Shown one piece after another: positions 34,327-42,560 of a stretch of DNA of 64,000 nt. How positions within the stretch are numbered: the stretch's first letter is position 1; each line of letters starts with the position of its first letter. This stretch comes from Bog-473 sp963744935. Lineage in GTDB: Bacteria > Actinomycetota > Acidimicrobiia > Acidimicrobiales > RAAP-2. Where the stretch lies: positions 1 through 64,000 of the forward strand of contig CAVUVM010000005.1 in NCBI GenBank assembly GCA_963744935.1. The letters are read 5' to 3'. Position numbers and translations under genes: made by a program. The notes under the pieces are model-generated. The model ran no database searches and was not told the DNA's origin. It worked only from the letters and a program-made list of their open reading frames with translations.

Positions 34327-35127
34327 ATGCCCGATGGACACGTGCCTCCGTTGCTGCACTGGGACGACGCGGGATCCCTCGGCGTCTCGGTGGCGGTGAC
34401 CACCCGGCGTGGCGGAGTGTCCGAACCTCCCTATGACACGCTCAACCTCGCCCTGCACGTCGGTGACAGGCCATTGGACGTGGCGGCCAACCGGGCGCGG
34501 GCCGCCTCGGCGTTCGGTCCCGGGCTCGACAGCGCGGTGTTTGCGCACCAGGTCCACGGCACCGGGGTGTCCGTCGTCGGCCCCGATGACCGAGGGCGTG
34601 GGAAGGCCAGCGACGACGATGCGATCCCTGACACCGACGTGCTCGTCACCACGACGCCCGCCATCACGCTGGTGATCATGGTCGCCGACTGCGTGCCGCT
34701 CGCCCTTGTCGATCCCGACGCGGGCGTGCTGGCAGCCGTCCACGCAGGCTGGCGGGGCACTGCTGCGGGAGTCGTCGGCGCGGCACTCGCCACCATGTGG
34801 TCCCTCGGCGCGCGGCCCGAGCGCGTCCGGGCCTTTCTCGGGCCCGCGGTGGCGCCCGATCGATATCAGGTAACCGACGAGGTGCGCCACGCGCTCATCG
34901 GTGCGCTGCGGCGAGGCGCTCTCGACGACGGCGTCGCCCGGGCCGACGGACCCGGGCACTGGTTGGTCGATCTGATCGCCGCCAACCGTCAGCAACTGCG
35001 CGAGGCGGGGCTGCGCGACGAGAACGTCAGTGTGAGTGGGGCGACGACCTCGCACGGCGACTTCTTCAGCGACCGGGCCCAGCGGCCCTGCGGACGCTTC
35101 GCCCTGCTGGCCCGCCTACACGGGTGA
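34327..35127 (+). CDS. YfiH/LACC1-family purine nucleoside phosphorylase (polyphenol-oxidase-like)
   Basis: 266 residues: VAVTTRRGGVSEPPYDTLNL, FAHQVHGTGV, MVADCVPLALVDP (Cys) and LAAVHAGWRGTAAG (His), the conserved zinc/copper-binding triad of this family. The usual last block appears as SDRAQRPCGRFALLARL. Once annotated as laccase domain DUF152, family members cleave purine nucleosides. Standing before murL; in many bacteria yfiH neighbours cell-division genes. Confidence 0.88.
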   Translation: MPDGHVPPLLHWDDAGSLGVSVAVTTRRGGVSEPPYDTLNLALHVGDRPLDVAANRARAASAFGPGLDSAVFAHQVHGTGVSVVGPDDRGRGKASDDDAIPDTDVLVTTTPAITLVIMVADCVPLALVDPDAGVLAAVHAGWRGTAAGVVGAALATMWSLGARPERVRAFLGPAVAPDRYQVTDEVRHALIGALRRGALDDGVARADGPGHWLVDLIAANRQQLREAGLRDENVSVSGATTSHGDFFSDRAQRPCGRFALLARLHG

Positions 35128-35200
35128 CGGGCTGACCGCCCGACGGCGGGTCGCCTCGTAGCATGGGGACGCCCCGAGTGGGGCCGACCTCTCATCTGTG

Positions 35201-36580
35201 ATGGCTCCCGACGACCTGTTCCGCTACGACGGCTACGTCATCGACTCTGCGCGCAACTCCGTGACCTGTCACTACGCCACGACGGAGCAGACCTTCACGG
35301 AGCGGTTCACCTTCGAACGCGGCGGCGAGTGGGCCGGCCCCGCCGTCCAGGCCGCCGTGCGGCTGCTCTACCTGGTGGCTGGGGTGTCGTACTACAAGAC
35401 GAGCGCCGCGCCGGTCATCGACCTCGGCGACCTGGCGACGAGCTCTCTCGAGCGATCCTTCTTGACCGAGTACTACACCCACGGTCTCGGCGAGTTCGCC
35501 TACCGCAACGACATCGACCTGCGGGACCTGCGGGTCACCGGTCCGGACCGGTCGGAACCCCCCGCGCCGGCCTATGAGCCCGAGCGGGGTCGGCCGCTGA
35601 TTCCATTCGGCGGCGGCATCGACTCCATCGTCACCGTCGACGCGCTGTCGCTCGACCATCCCGACGCCGCCCTGTGCGTGGTCAACCCCCCCGGTGACCG
35701 CTTCGCGGCGATCGAGGACGCAGCCCGCGCCACGGGCGTGCCCGTACGCCACATCGAACGCGAGATCGATCCGCTGGTGCGGCGCTCCGCCGAGCACGGT
35801 TTCCTGAACGGCCATGTGCCGGTCACTGCCATCATCACCGCCGCCGCAGTCGTGGCCGCCGTCCTGGAGGACCGCGACGCGGTCGTGCTGTCCAACGAGT
35901 GGTCGGCCTCGGCTCCGACGCTCGTGGCCGAAGGGCAAGCCGTCAACCACCAGTGGTCGAAAGGTGAGGAGTTCGAGCGCGCCTTCGCCGACGTAGTGCT
36001 GGCGAACCTCGGTCCGCGACTCGCGGTGTTCTCCTACCTGCGCCCCCGCAGTGAGCTCTGGGTCTCCTCGCAGTTCGCGCGACTCACCCGGTACCACCGG
36101 GTATTCCGCAGCTGCAACCGAGCCTTCAACCAGGATCCGGCCGAGCGGCTCGACCACTGGTGCGGGCGCTGCGACAAGTGCTGCTTCATCGACCTGATCC
36201 TCGCCCCGTACATGGACCGCGCCGAGCTGGCCGCTGTCTTCGCCGGCGCCGAGCCGCTCGACAACCCGGCCAACGAGGAACGTTTCCGCACGTTGCTCGC
36301 CCTCGGCACCGGAGCCAAACCGTTCGAGTGCGTGGGTGACACCGACGAGTGCCGCACTGCCATCCTCCTGGCGGCACAACGTGGCGACCGAACAGACTCG
36401 GTCCTGCTGCAGCGTCTCCGCTCGGCGGTCACCACCGCGCTCCCCGCTCCGACCGCCCGTCGCAGGAACGGGAGCATGGCGGGCAACGACGGGGACGTCG
36501 CCTCACTGCTCGAGCCGCGCGGCACCCACCGCATTCCAGATCGCTATGCGCCAACCGATCTCCTGGTCCGCGCTCACTGA
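35201..36580 (+). CDS. murL: UDP-MurNAc-L-Ala-L-Glu epimerase
   Basis: 459 residues. The family blocks are visible: FRYDGYVIDSARNSVTCHY at the start, SYYKTSAAP, PFGGGIDSIVTVDAL (PP-loop-like), LSNEWSASAPTLV, and the Cys-rich WCGRCDKCCFIDLILAPYMDR. MurL epimerises the terminal L-Glu of UDP-MurNAc-L-Ala-L-Glu to D-Glu, a route described in Xanthomonas that replaces glutamate racemase MurI plus MurD. The next gene is its known partner MurD2, which makes this call firm. Start at ATG 35201; a GTG at 35198 is equivalent. Confidence 0.87.
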   Translation: MAPDDLFRYDGYVIDSARNSVTCHYATTEQTFTERFTFERGGEWAGPAVQAAVRLLYLVAGVSYYKTSAAPVIDLGDLATSSLERSFLTEYYTHGLGEFAYRNDIDLRDLRVTGPDRSEPPAPAYEPERGRPLIPFGGGIDSIVTVDALSLDHPDAALCVVNPPGDRFAAIEDAARATGVPVRHIEREIDPLVRRSAEHGFLNGHVPVTAIITAAAVVAAVLEDRDAVVLSNEWSASAPTLVAEGQAVNHQWSKGEEFERAFADVVLANLGPRLAVFSYLRPRSELWVSSQFARLTRYHRVFRSCNRAFNQDPAERLDHWCGRCDKCCFIDLILAPYMDRAELAAVFAGAEPLDNPANEERFRTLLALGTGAKPFECVGDTDECRTAILLAAQRGDRTDSVLLQRLRSAVTTALPAPTARRRNGSMAGNDGDVASLLEPRGTHRIPDRYAPTDLLVRAH

Positions 36581-37904
36581 CGCCTCGGTCGGCGTCTGGG
36601 GTCTCGGCGTCGAGGGCCGCGCCAGCGTTCGCCGGCTCCGCCTCATGGGCGTCACGCCCGTCCTGGTCGACGACACGCCCAGCGCCGACCACCACGAGGG
36701 CCTCCCTGTCACCGCGACGGCGGACGGCGGTCTGGACGCACTGACGCGCTGCGAGGTCGTCGTCAAGGCCCCCGGCATCAGCCGCTACCGGCCCGAGGTG
36801 ACCCAGCTCCAGGATGCGGGGGTCGCAGTGTGCGGGGGTCTCGGTCTCTTCATGGAGGAGGCCGACCCGAGCAGGGTGGCCTGCATCACCGGGACCAAAG
36901 GCAAGAGCACCACGACCGCGCTTGCGGTGCACCTGCTCACCGCGCTCGGCCATCGGGCCCGGGCCGGCGGCAACATCGGGCACCCACCGTGGGATCCGGT
37001 GGCCGGCGAGGACGGTGGACCCGAGCCCGAGCCCGACTACTGGATCATCGAGACGTCGAGCTTCCAGGTGCCCGACCTGGCCCATGGCCCCCACGTCGTC
37101 GCCGTCACGTCGCTCTCACCCGACCACCTCGACTGGCACGGGACGGTCCGCCGCTACTACGAGGACAAGCTGTCGTTGTGCACCAAACCGGGTGTGACCC
37201 TGGCTCTGGCCGACGGGAGCGACGCGGAGCTGCGGGCGCAGACTGCGCTGCTCGGTCCCCACCTGCACTGGGTGGGCGCCGCCGACGTGGAACACGATGC
37301 CACATGGTCTGGGTCTCTCAGCCTCCCGGGGCCGCACAACGCGCGCAACGCATCGATGGCGCGGGCCGTTCTGACCGCCCTCGGCATCGCGGAGGCCGAC
37401 GACGACGAGCGGCTGGAGGAGGCGGCCAGCGGCTTCGCAGGATTGCCCAGCCGATGCCACTCGCTCGGTCGGATCGGATCGGTCGAGTTCGTCGACGACA
37501 GCCTCTCGACCAACGTGCTCCCCGCACAAGCCGCGTTGGCGGCATACGAGACCCGGCCCGTCGCCTTGCTCGTCGGCGGCCACGACCGCGGCGTCGACTA
37601 TGCGCCCCTCGGGACGACCCTCGCCGCGCGCACGTTGCCGACCCTGGTCGTCACGATGCCCGACAACGGACCGCGTATCGGCGACGCGGTGCGCGAAGTG
37701 GGGGCCGACCGCGTCGAGGTCGTCGACGCATCGAGCCTCGAGGGTGCCGTCGAAACTGCGTTCACGTGGGCGGCGTCCAATGACGGCGCGGGTGGCGTCG
37801 TGCTGCTTTCGCCCGCCGCACCGAGCTTCGGACGCTTCGCCGACTTTGGCGCCCGTGCCGCTGCCTTTGCCGAGGCCGCGGCGCGTTGTGGGAGCCTGCG
37901 CTAG
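36546..37904 (+). CDS. murD2: UDP-MurNAc-L-alanine-L-glutamate ligase
   Basis: 452 residues from ATG 36546, overlapping murL by 35 bp. Mur ligase domains: Rossmann-like start VGVWGLGVEGRASVRRL, ATP loop VACITGTKGKSTTTALAVHL, EPDYWIIETSSFQVPDL, SLSPDHLDWHG and LPGPHNARNASMA, then LVGGHDRGVDY and LLSPAAPSFGRFADF. Context with MurL indicates addition of L-glutamate rather than D-glutamate. The substrate switch itself is inferred from the pairing, not from a residue I can name. Confidence 0.87.
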   Translation: MRQPISWSALTDASVGVWGLGVEGRASVRRLRLMGVTPVLVDDTPSADHHEGLPVTATADGGLDALTRCEVVVKAPGISRYRPEVTQLQDAGVAVCGGLGLFMEEADPSRVACITGTKGKSTTTALAVHLLTALGHRARAGGNIGHPPWDPVAGEDGGPEPEPDYWIIETSSFQVPDLAHGPHVVAVTSLSPDHLDWHGTVRRYYEDKLSLCTKPGVTLALADGSDAELRAQTALLGPHLHWVGAADVEHDATWSGSLSLPGPHNARNASMARAVLTALGIAEADDDERLEEAASGFAGLPSRCHSLGRIGSVEFVDDSLSTNVLPAQAALAAYETRPVALLVGGHDRGVDYAPLGTTLAARTLPTLVVTMPDNGPRIGDAVREVGADRVEVVDASSLEGAVETAFTWAASNDGAGGVVLLSPAAPSFGRFADFGARAAAFAEAAARCGSLR

Positions 37905-37908
37905 CGAC

Positions 37909-38568
37909 TCAGCAGCTGGCGCCCGCGGCGGCCATTTCCTCTCGCTCACTCAAAAAGAGCCACCACGAGTCAGCGGACACGATGGCGGCGGCTTGGACCA
38001 CGTCAGGGTCAGCGCCCAGCTCGGTCAGTGCCTCAATCGACCATCCTGCGTGGTCGAGCTCCTGGGTGCGGTGAACGTCCCAGAAACGGGTCCCGTCCTC
38101 GTCGAAGCCGTAGTGGCGGCGAAGCCCGTCGGCCTTGGAGCCGGCGATGTCCGACGCCTGGATCTCGTAGGCCGCCACCATGGCCAGCGCGGCCACGGGG
38201 TCATGCGTCGCCGTCGTCCGCACGACGGCCAGCAGCGCGGCCGTGGACGGGGTGGCGCGGGCCTCGGACTCCGCACCGGCGGCCCGTGCGAACGACTCGA
38301 AGAGGTCCGCGTGGGGCTCGGGTGTCCCGAGCTCGTCGGCCAGGTTGGCCTCAACGAGCTCGCGCGCCCGTCCCTCCGGCAACGCGGCCGCGATGGCCGA
38401 CAACGTCACCGGGAGCTCCCGCTCGATGTGCCGGTACTGCTCCGCGTAGGCCGCAACCTCGCCCTCGGAGAGGGTTCCTGCGTCCCAGCGCCGATAAAAG
38501 GGGTGCGTAAGCAAATGACGCCCGACAATCGCCTCCGCCAGCACCTCACGAATCCTTTGAGTGTGCAC
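37909..38568 (-). CDS. CADD-type diiron/heme-oxygenase-like protein, candidate p-aminobenzoate synthase
   Basis: 219 residues. It aligns without gaps in the key spacing to chlamydial CADD: Tyr25 (THPFYRRW) and Tyr41, metal ligands Glu79 and His86 (DELGTPEPHAD), Glu135 and Lys145 (YEIQASDIAGSK), and His166/Glu170/His173 (DVHRTQELDH). In C. trachomatis CADD the equivalents are Y27, Y43, E81, H88, E142, K152, H174, D178 and H181; CADD sacrifices its own Tyr and Lys to make p-aminobenzoate. The window has folE, P, B and K but no pabABC, which fits. Alternative: another TenA/PqqC-like oxidase. Confidence 0.75.
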   Translation of the reverse strand: MHTQRIREVLAEAIVGRHLLTHPFYRRWDAGTLSEGEVAAYAEQYRHIERELPVTLSAIAAALPEGRARELVEANLADELGTPEPHADLFESFARAAGAESEARATPSTAALLAVVRTTATHDPVAALAMVAAYEIQASDIAGSKADGLRRHYGFDEDGTRFWDVHRTQELDHAGWSIEALTELGADPDVVQAAAIVSADSWWLFLSEREEMAAAGASC

Positions 38569-38640
38569 TTCGGCACCTTATCCCGTGCCGCCGGTCGACA
38601 CCCGAGGTGCGTCTGAACTCCGGCGCGACACAATCTGGGC

Positions 38641-39522
38641 GTGCTCAGCCTGGTCTGCTTCCTGGTGGGTGGGCTGCTGGGCTGGGGCGCCGCACACGGC
38701 GGCCCGCACGTCCGGCGGGTCTGGCCCGTCGTGCTGCGCGTGCAGATCCTGGTCACGTCGGCCACGCTGTCGTTCGCTGCGGCCTGGCGGCTGACCTCGG
38801 CACGCCAGCTGGTCGGACCGCTCGCGCTGGCCGCCGGGCTCTGGCTGATGATGGGCGCGGCGCAGATCACACGGGGCCGGCGCAGTGCCGGAGAAGGCGC
38901 ACTCGAGGCCTGGGCCGTCAGCCCCAACAGCGGGTTCTGGGTGGTGCCGGCGGCGGCCGCATTCGCGGGGCCGACCGGGACGATGATCGCCGTGCTGGCC
39001 AACGTCATCACCTCTGCCTGGGGCGCCGTCTGTACCCACCTGATGCGTCGCGACGCCCCCATCCGCCAACGCCGGGCCACGACCTGGGTCGACCAGTCCC
39101 CGATCCTGGCCTCGGTGCTGGGCTTGCTGCTCCACCTCGTCGAGTCCGCACCGGCCGGGACAGCCGACGTCCTGACCCTGGCCGGTCCCCTGCTCGCCTT
39201 CTCGGGCGCAGCCCTGTTCACGGGCTCGGTGATCCATCCCCACAACCTGGGCGTGCCCCGCACCGAGCACGCCCTACGCCGCTGGTCGTGGTTGACGGCC
39301 CTGCGCGTCGCCTACTACCTGGTCGTCGCAGTGGTGGCGGGCATCGCGTCCTCGACTCCCCTCGTCGTCGTGGCGGTCCTCAGCGGCCTGAGCGCACCGT
39401 CGTTCCAACCGATCCAGCTCGCGGTGCTCTACGGCTACCGCTGCGAGCTGGTCGTGTCCGCCGTCCGTTGGGGCTGGCTGCTGGCGCCACTCGGGCTCGG
39501 ACTGGCCGCGGTCGTGCGCTGA
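38641..39522 (+). CDS. Polytopic membrane protein, AEC (auxin efflux carrier)-like transporter
   Basis: 293 residues with about eight to ten hydrophobic segments starting at the N-terminus (LSLVCFLVGGLLGWGAA). The block SPNSGFWVVPAAAAFAGPTGTMIAVLANVI resembles the Asn-Pro-containing helix of AEC-family permeases, and the C-terminus has a second long hydrophobic bundle. The substrate is unknown. GTG start. Divergent from the CADD gene. Confidence 0.55.
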   Translation: MLSLVCFLVGGLLGWGAAHGGPHVRRVWPVVLRVQILVTSATLSFAAAWRLTSARQLVGPLALAAGLWLMMGAAQITRGRRSAGEGALEAWAVSPNSGFWVVPAAAAFAGPTGTMIAVLANVITSAWGAVCTHLMRRDAPIRQRRATTWVDQSPILASVLGLLLHLVESAPAGTADVLTLAGPLLAFSGAALFTGSVIHPHNLGVPRTEHALRRWSWLTALRVAYYLVVAVVAGIASSTPLVVVAVLSGLSAPSFQPIQLAVLYGYRCELVVSAVRWGWLLAPLGLGLAAVVR

Positions 39523-39531
39523 CGCCCACAG

Positions 39532-40309
39532 CTACGTGAACCTGGGTGGGCGCTTCTCCAAGAAGGCCGCGATGCCTTCGGCGTAGTCCTCCCCCGCGTA
39601 CACGTCGTGGCGCAGCTGGTTGATCCACTGCGAGTCCTGAGCCGAGAGGGCAACCGCGCGCACGAAGGTCGTCGCCTGGAGCTTGTAGGCCCGGATGGCC
39701 TCTCCGGACCGGCTCCGCACCGTGCGCGCCAGCTCGTAGGTGCAGGCCTCGAGCTCGTCGGGAGTGACGAGGCGGTTCATGACCCCGACGGCGTAGGCGC
39801 GGTCGGCGGCGATGAGGTCGGCCGTCATGATCAGCTCGTTCACCACGTTGAAGGGAAGGCGCGCCAAGAAGTACTGGATCCCCGACGCCGAATAGGGCAG
39901 ACCCAGGCGTGCGGGCGTCACCGCGAAGGCGGCGGTGTCGTCCCCGACCACCATGTCGCAGTTGAGCACGAGATCACACGCCCCACCCCAGACCGTGCCG
40001 TGCACCATGGCGATGACTGCGCCGGGGTACCCGCGCACCGCGCGCAGCAGCTCCTCGAGAGGATCCCCGAAGGGAAGGGGATCGACACCGCGCACTGGCA
40101 GTTCGTCGATGTCATGGCCGGCCGACCAGACCTGGGTGGGCTGCGCCGTCCGGAGCACGACCGCACGGACGGCGGCCGCCTCGAAGGCCTCGAGCGCGCG
40201 CAGCATTTCCTCGACCGTCGCCGTCCCGAGCGCGTTCCGCTTCGCGGTAATTGTCGAGGGCCAACGTCCCGATCTTGTCGTCGATGCTGGTCCGAACCAC
40301 CGGGCTCAT
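39532..40309 (-). CDS. Enoyl-CoA hydratase/isomerase (methylmalonyl-CoA decarboxylase-like), frameshifted
   Basis: The N-terminus starts at ATG 40307-40309 (MSPVVRTSIDDKIGTLALDN). The rest follows in the next frame as TAKRNALGTATVEEMLRALEAF. Removing one base at about 40249 joins them into a normal crotonase start. Further landmarks: SAGHDIDEL, oxyanion-hole GTVWGGACDLVLNCDMV, and RLGLPYSASGIQYFLARLP. The closest family feel is methylmalonyl-CoA decarboxylase. It overlaps tetR by ATGA and ends the MFS-tetR operon. Probable sequence error rather than a dead gene. Confidence 0.78.
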
Positions 40310-40968
40310 CAGCGATGCCTCAAGATCTTGTCCAGTTGGGCCACCGTCAGCGCCGGCCGGCCCATGGGGGCGTGACCGGGACGAAGGCCATCGAGCGCGA
40401 GCTCCAAGAAGCGCAGCGACGGCTTGGACGACTTGGTGTCGCAGACGTCTGCGATCGACCGGACCGACAAGAGCACCACCACGAGGTCGGTCACTGCGAC
40501 GTCGCTGCGCACGGCCCCGGCCCGCTGGCTGCGCGTCAGGATCTCCTGGAGCAGCGGTGCGGTCCTGTCGAGCCCGGTACCGGTCGAGCGCCACGGCGGC
40601 GCCGAGATCGTCGCCCGCCAGCAGCTTGGAACGGCGATACAGCGCCGGACGAACTCGAACACTGCGTCCTCGGCCGGCACCTCGGCGAGCACCTCTTCAG
40701 CGATCTGCCGGTTGCGCTCCTTGGCCGCCTCCACCACTGCGTTGAGCAGGTCGGCCTTGTTCGGGAAGCGGCGGTACAGCGTCCCGACCCCGACGTCGGC
40801 CCTGGCGGCGATCGACTCCATCGACGCCTCGAACCCCTCCTCGGCGAACACGTCGCGCGCGGCGACGAGGATCCGGCCGAGGTTCAGCTCGGCGTCTCGC
40901 CGGAGCGGGCGCGGCTCGCCGGCGCTGCCGGCGCCGTTCACGGGCACAACCGTGCCGCGCGCGCTCAC
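40309..40968 (-). CDS. TetR-family transcriptional regulator
   Basis: 219 residues from GTG 40966-40968, with AGAGGAG six bases upstream. HTH: LGRILVAARDVFAEEGFEASMESIAARADVGVGTLYRRFPNKADLLNAV. The C-terminal ligand domain reads normally up to about 40630 and again from about 40590, but between them the natural coding pattern (KLLAGDDLGAAVALDR) lies in another frame, suggesting one missing and one extra base. It probably regulates the exporter upstream and the hydratase downstream. One continuous frame appears to fuse it to the MFS gene, but that is a frameshift artefact. Confidence 0.8.
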   Translation of the reverse strand: MSARGTVVPVNGAGSAGEPRPLRRDAELNLGRILVAARDVFAEEGFEASMESIAARADVGVGTLYRRFPNKADLLNAVVEAAKERNRQIAEEVLAEVPAEDAVFEFVRRCIAVPSCWRATISAPPWRSTGTGLDRTAPLLQEILTRSQRAGAVRSDVAVTDLVVVLLSVRSIADVCDTKSSKPSLRFLELALDGLRPGHAPMGRPALTVAQLDKILRHR

Positions 40969-42435
40969 ACCGGCTCCTCTGGTGCATAGGCGATCGCGCC
41001 GACCACGACCTCCGCCTCGGCGATCAATGCAGGGTGAGCTTCGGACGACACGATCGACGGGCCCTCTCGGCGCGGAATCATCGAGCGCGGCCGCGGCCGC
41101 GATCAGCATCGCAATACCGCTGGCCGCGAACGCCAGCACGTAGCCCGCCTCCTTGGGATAGCCGTTCGGGAGCATCTCCCCGATGACCAGGCTCGTCGCG
41201 ACGCCGCTCCCCAGCGCCGCGCCGATGTTGCGGATGTTGGTGTTCATCCCGGTGGCCACACCCGTCTGTTCCACCGGGACCGCCTCGATGATCAGGTTGG
41301 CCATGGACGCGTACCCCAGCGCCACTCCCACGCCCAGGAGCCCGGCGGCGGTGTAGATCGTCCAGGGGGCGCTGTGCGAGAGGGTCAGCAACAAGTAGCA
41401 CGCCGCCGAGAACAGCGCGCCCGCGATCAGCACAGCCTTGGACCCGACCCGCTTCGAGAGCCGGCCCGTCAGGGGTGCGATCACCACCATCGCCGACGCG
41501 AAGGGAAGGAGATAGAGGCCCGATTGCGTGACCGAGGCCCCGAACCCGTAGCCGACAGAGCTCGGCGTCTGCGCGAACTGCGGAACCGTGATGAACATGG
41601 CGAACATGCCGAAGCCGAACAGCAGGGCAGCCAGGTTCGTGCTCCACACGGCCGGGATGCGCATCATGCGCATGTCCACCAGGGGAGAGCGGGAGTGGGA
41701 TTCCGAAAAGATCCAGAGTCCGAGCAGGACCGCGGTGGCCGCAAACAGGAGGAGCACGGTTGGGCTGTGCCAACCCCACGTGGGCCCGTACGAGACGGCC
41801 AGCAACCCGGTGACCAGCCAACCCGACATGAGCACGGCACCGAGCCAGTTGATGTGCCCACCGGTGCGCACGGGCGACTCGGGCACGAAGATGAAGGTGG
41901 CGACCGTGGCGCCGACCGCCATCACCAAGGGAAACCAGAACAGCCAGTGGTACGACAGGTGCTCGAGGATCGGTCCGGCGAGCAGGATGCCGCCCCCGAC
42001 GCCCAGCCCCAGGATGGCCGACAGCACCCCGATGGCCCCGGCCACCCGCTCGGGTGGGAACTCGTCGCGAATGATGCCGAAGGCGAGGGGGAAGACGGCG
42101 CCGGCAGCGCCCTGGATGACGCGACCGACGATCATGATGGCGAGCGACGTCGCCACTGCACTGACGAGTGTGCCGACGCTGAGCGCGATCAGCACGAGGA
42201 CCATCATCCTCTTCTTGCCCGTCGCGTCGCCGAGGCGACCGAGGATGGGGGTGGCGATGGCGGCGCTGAGCAGATAGGCGGTGAGCAACCAGCTCGCGCT
42301 GTCCTCTGAGGTATGCAAGGTGTGTTCGAGTTGGGGAATGGCCGGAATGATCAGCGACTGCAAGAGGCTGAACGCGAGCGCGGCTGTCGCCAGAACGACG
42401 AAGGTGACGCCGGAGTGAGTTCGCGTGCTCGCCAT
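40965..42435 (-). CDS. MFS multidrug transporter, frameshift near the C-terminus
   Basis: A 12-14-TM major facilitator: TAALAFSLLQSLIIPAIPQLEHTL, the loop 2-3 signature GRLGDATGKKRMM, and motif C-like GVLSAILGLGVGGGILLAGP. It reads normally to ALDDSAP near 41068. Skipping one base at 41067 gives an acidic tail (EGPSIVSSEAHPALIAEAE) with high-GC third positions, ending at TGA 40965-40967, which overlaps the tetR start. Without the skip the frame runs on through tetR. It probably exports a drug or metabolite sensed by TetR. Confidence 0.82.
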
Positions 42436-42560
42436 GTGGTCGGCCCCCCAGACCCGGAACCCCGAGTTCCGGTTAGGCTAGCAAAAGCGGAACGGCCGGT
42501 TCCTGATCACCGGTCACGCGGCGCCGGACAGCGCACGACCAGAGAGGGGCATCCCCGCGC

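Noticed and set aside
40309..42435. Single 708-residue MFS-TetR fusion protein
   Set aside because: The linker has out-of-frame composition, and a one-base skip gives a natural exporter end overlapping a well-placed tetR start.
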